Part shown: positions 5,075-6,919 of the stretch, in pieces | Numbering within the stretch: the stretch's first letter is position 1 | How the letters are laid out: every line of letters starts with the position of its first letter | From: Flavobacteriales bacterium UBA1531 | Lineage (GTDB): Bacteria; Bacteroidota; Bacteroidia; Flavobacteriales_D; Sanyastnellaceae | Length of the DNA: 6,919 nt | Assembly (NCBI GenBank): GCA_002323795.1 | Contig: DCPZ01000022.1 | Location: 6,884-13,802 of the forward strand | Reading direction: 5' to 3' | Program-made: the position numbers and the translations under genes | The notes under the pieces: generated by a model | The model's database searches: none | The model's input: the letters and a program-made list of their open reading frames with translations, nothing else | What the model was told of the DNA's origin: nothing

Positions 5075-6892
5075 TTGAAACAGCATTCTCAAATCTGTGC
5101 GAAAGCACTCCTGTTTTTAATTGCGGTCAGCTCTTCCTCGGATTTGCTCAGTCAACGCAGTTGGCCTCACGCATTGACAGACCAAGAACGTGACCATTTC
5201 GAACGCGTGGGATTCGAACCGCACGTTGTTCGAGGCATTGAAACACCCCCGCCCTACGACAACATTCGTACCGCAGCAGAATGGGAAGAAGTTGAGGCGC
5301 TGACCATCGCATGGACTGATTTTCCTTGCATTCAAAAACAGATCGTGGAAGCGGCAAAGGAAGAATGCACCGTAATCATCTTTGCGGATGATGAGGAACA
5401 AGTGATTGATTACCTCACGGGAAACGCATGTGGTGGACAATTGACTCTGGAAAATGTCCAAATCGTTCCAACCGAATACAATAGCATCTGGATCCGCGAC
5501 TACGGCGCCAACACTGTATACGGTTCTTGGAATGACGACCGGGTGCTCGTGGATTGGCTGTACAATCGTCCGCGCCCTGACGACGATGCCATTCCAGACG
5601 TCCTGGCAGAGACCATGGGTTTGGAGCTCTACAGCACCACAGGCGAACCCTATGATTTGATGAACACCGGTGGAAACTGGATGTCAGATGGATTTGGCAC
5701 TGCGTTCGCATCTGAATTAATCTTGGAGGAAAACAATGGTGGCAGCACATGGTGGACCGATTATCCCGATCACTCCGCCTCTGAGATTGATCAAATCATC
5801 TCAGATTTTCATGGCGTTGACACCTACATCAACATGCCCAATTTGCCTTATGATGGAATTCACCACATCGATATGCACATGAAGCTGCTCGATGAAAGTA
5901 CCTTGCTCGTGGCGGAATATCCGGAAGGAGTTGCAGACGGGCCTCAAATCAATGCCAATCTCGAATATGTGCTTGCCAACTTCACCACTCGATGGGGAAC
6001 ACCGTTCGATGTCATTCGCATTCCCAGCCCACCTGAACAAGGCTGGGGTGGTGGATATCCCGATGCCAATGGCTGGTATTTGACGTATACCAATTCCGTA
6101 TTCGTAAACAATACCATCCTACTCCCCACGTACTACACTGAGTACGATACCACGGCTTTACGGATATACGACGAAGCTCTCCCAGGTTACAATGTGGTTG
6201 GTATTGACTGCGATAACAATGGCGAGGCAATTATTTCACTTTCCGGTGCCATTCATTGCATCACACACACCGTCGGAGTTGAAGATCCGCTCATGATCAG
6301 TCACCTGCCACTGCCAGACACGGAAGACAGCACCAATGACTACGTGGTAGAAGCTTACATCAGTCACCGCAGTGAAATTCAAAGCGCCACCATGCATTGG
6401 AGCACATCACCCGATGAGGAGTGGAATGCTGTGCCCATGGCATTGCTAGCTGGCGAAACTGCAAATTGGTCCGCGAGCATACCAGCACAGCCAGTAGGAA
6501 CATCCGTCTACTATTACGTTGAAGCAGAGGCCAATTCCGGAAAAACCGGAACGCGTCCAATGCCAGCACCGGAAGGATGGTGGTCATTTGCTGTCATTGA
6601 TCAAAATGTCGGAATCGATGGGCATTTCTGGGTTGATCCATTTCTTCAGGCATTTCCAAATCCCGCATCCGCGATTGCGTGCGTTCCACTGGATCTTCCC
6701 CGTGCTGCAAAAGGCGAATTGTACCTATCCAACGCACTGGGACAGAAAATCCTCGTAATTCACAGCGGAAACATCAAAGCCGGCGTAAATAAGTATTTTT
6801 TCGATGCGCAGGGAATTGCTCAGGGGGCCTATCTCCTAACTCTTGATCTCGAAAATGGTCAGCGCTGGTCGCAGCATTTGATGGTGAAGTAG
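5075..6892 (+). CDS. Secreted peptidylarginine/agmatine deiminase-family protein with T9SS sorting domain
   Basis: The family hydrolyses guanidino groups: agmatine deiminase acts on agmatine, and P. gingivalis PPAD converts peptidyl-arginine to citrulline. From TTG 5075 the product is 605 residues: signal peptide (about 1-27, MKQHSQICAKALLFLIAVSS), catalytic domain (about 40-410), Ig-like domain (about 415-510) and T9SS C-terminal domain (from FPNPAS at 527 to the terminal LMVK). Catalytic residues by motif are Asp142 in WIRDYG, His264 and Asp266 in HHIDMH, Asn340 in YTNS and the nucleophile Cys395 in AIHCITH. GGNWMSDG is also conserved. YNRPRP (163-168) places Arg165 and Arg167 where PPAD has its carboxylate-binding arginine pair. 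The order and domain layout match PPAD as I remember it, whereas cytoplasmic agmatine deiminases lack the signal, Ig-like and sorting parts. It lies 34 bases after the hydrolase. No ATG near the signal peptide is in frame, hence TTG; TTG 5051 or ATG 4994 are alternatives. Actual substrate unproven. Confidence 0.9.
   Translation: MKQHSQICAKALLFLIAVSSSSDLLSQRSWPHALTDQERDHFERVGFEPHVVRGIETPPPYDNIRTAAEWEEVEALTIAWTDFPCIQKQIVEAAKEECTVIIFADDEEQVIDYLTGNACGGQLTLENVQIVPTEYNSIWIRDYGANTVYGSWNDDRVLVDWLYNRPRPDDDAIPDVLAETMGLELYSTTGEPYDLMNTGGNWMSDGFGTAFASELILEENNGGSTWWTDYPDHSASEIDQIISDFHGVDTYINMPNLPYDGIHHIDMHMKLLDESTLLVAEYPEGVADGPQINANLEYVLANFTTRWGTPFDVIRIPSPPEQGWGGGYPDANGWYLTYTNSVFVNNTILLPTYYTEYDTTALRIYDEALPGYNVVGIDCDNNGEAIISLSGAIHCITHTVGVEDPLMISHLPLPDTEDSTNDYVVEAYISHRSEIQSATMHWSTSPDEEWNAVPMALLAGETANWSASIPAQPVGTSVYYYVEAEANSGKTGTRPMPAPEGWWSFAVIDQNVGIDGHFWVDPFLQAFPNPASAIACVPLDLPRAAKGELYLSNALGQKILVIHSGNIKAGVNKYFFDAQGIAQGAYLLTLDLENGQRWSQHLMVK
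6653..6889 (+). other. Type IX secretion C-terminal sorting domain
   Basis: The last 79 residues (527-605) of the deiminase-like protein begin with FPNPAS, continue with LYLSNALGQKILV and an AGVNKYFFD strand, and end with GAYLLTLDLENGQRW and LMVK. This is the type A (Por secretion system) pattern that directs export across the outer membrane and is normally cleaved by the PorU sortase, leaving the cargo on the cell surface or released. It implies that the organism encodes a T9SS elsewhere in the genome. Confidence 0.88.
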
Positions 6893-6919
6893 AGCGTTTA
6901 AAAATTGTCTAAGAAAAAG

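Noticed and set aside
6893..6919. Terminator after the deiminase gene
   Set aside because: The 27 bases left in the window are A/T-rich but contain no inverted repeat; any terminator would lie beyond the edge.

Overview
The window looks like a chromosomal segment of a Bacteroidota bacterium, plausibly a Flavobacteriales relative; the order is inference. The evidence is a secreted protein ending in a type IX secretion (T9SS) sorting domain, a TAnnTTTG-type promoter in front of the ribosomal genes, no visible Shine-Dalgarno sequences, and ribosomal proteins of ordinary bacterial type.

Positions 1-1051 (minus strand) hold the head of the str operon in the order rpsL (S12), rpsG (S7), fusA (EF-G, cut by the window edge). 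A promoter at about 1111-1140 reads leftwards into it. The 280-base gap at 1052-1331 separates this operon from a divergent plus-strand cluster.

Positions 1332-6892 (plus strand) hold four tightly packed genes: a PcrA/UvrD-type DNA helicase with a GTG start; a small predicted lipoprotein of unknown function that overlaps the helicase stop by ATGA; a cytoplasmic alpha/beta-hydrolase of the phospholipase/carboxylesterase type; and a secreted guanidino-group-modifying enzyme of the peptidylarginine/agmatine deiminase family. The last has a signal peptide, catalytic domain, Ig-like domain and T9SS C-terminal domain, which is the layout known from Porphyromonas gingivalis PPAD. The spacing suggests co-transcription, but no shared function is evident: the helicase acts in DNA repair, while the lipoprotein and deiminase are envelope or secreted proteins.

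The str operon and helicase are ordinary housekeeping genes. I see no CRISPR array, mobile element, tRNA, rRNA or defence system. The item most worth a second look is the PPAD-like enzyme, which keeps the full catalytic set and an Arg-Pro-Arg stretch matching the pair that PPAD uses to hold the C-terminal carboxylate of its substrates, and which seems to start at a rare TTG codon.
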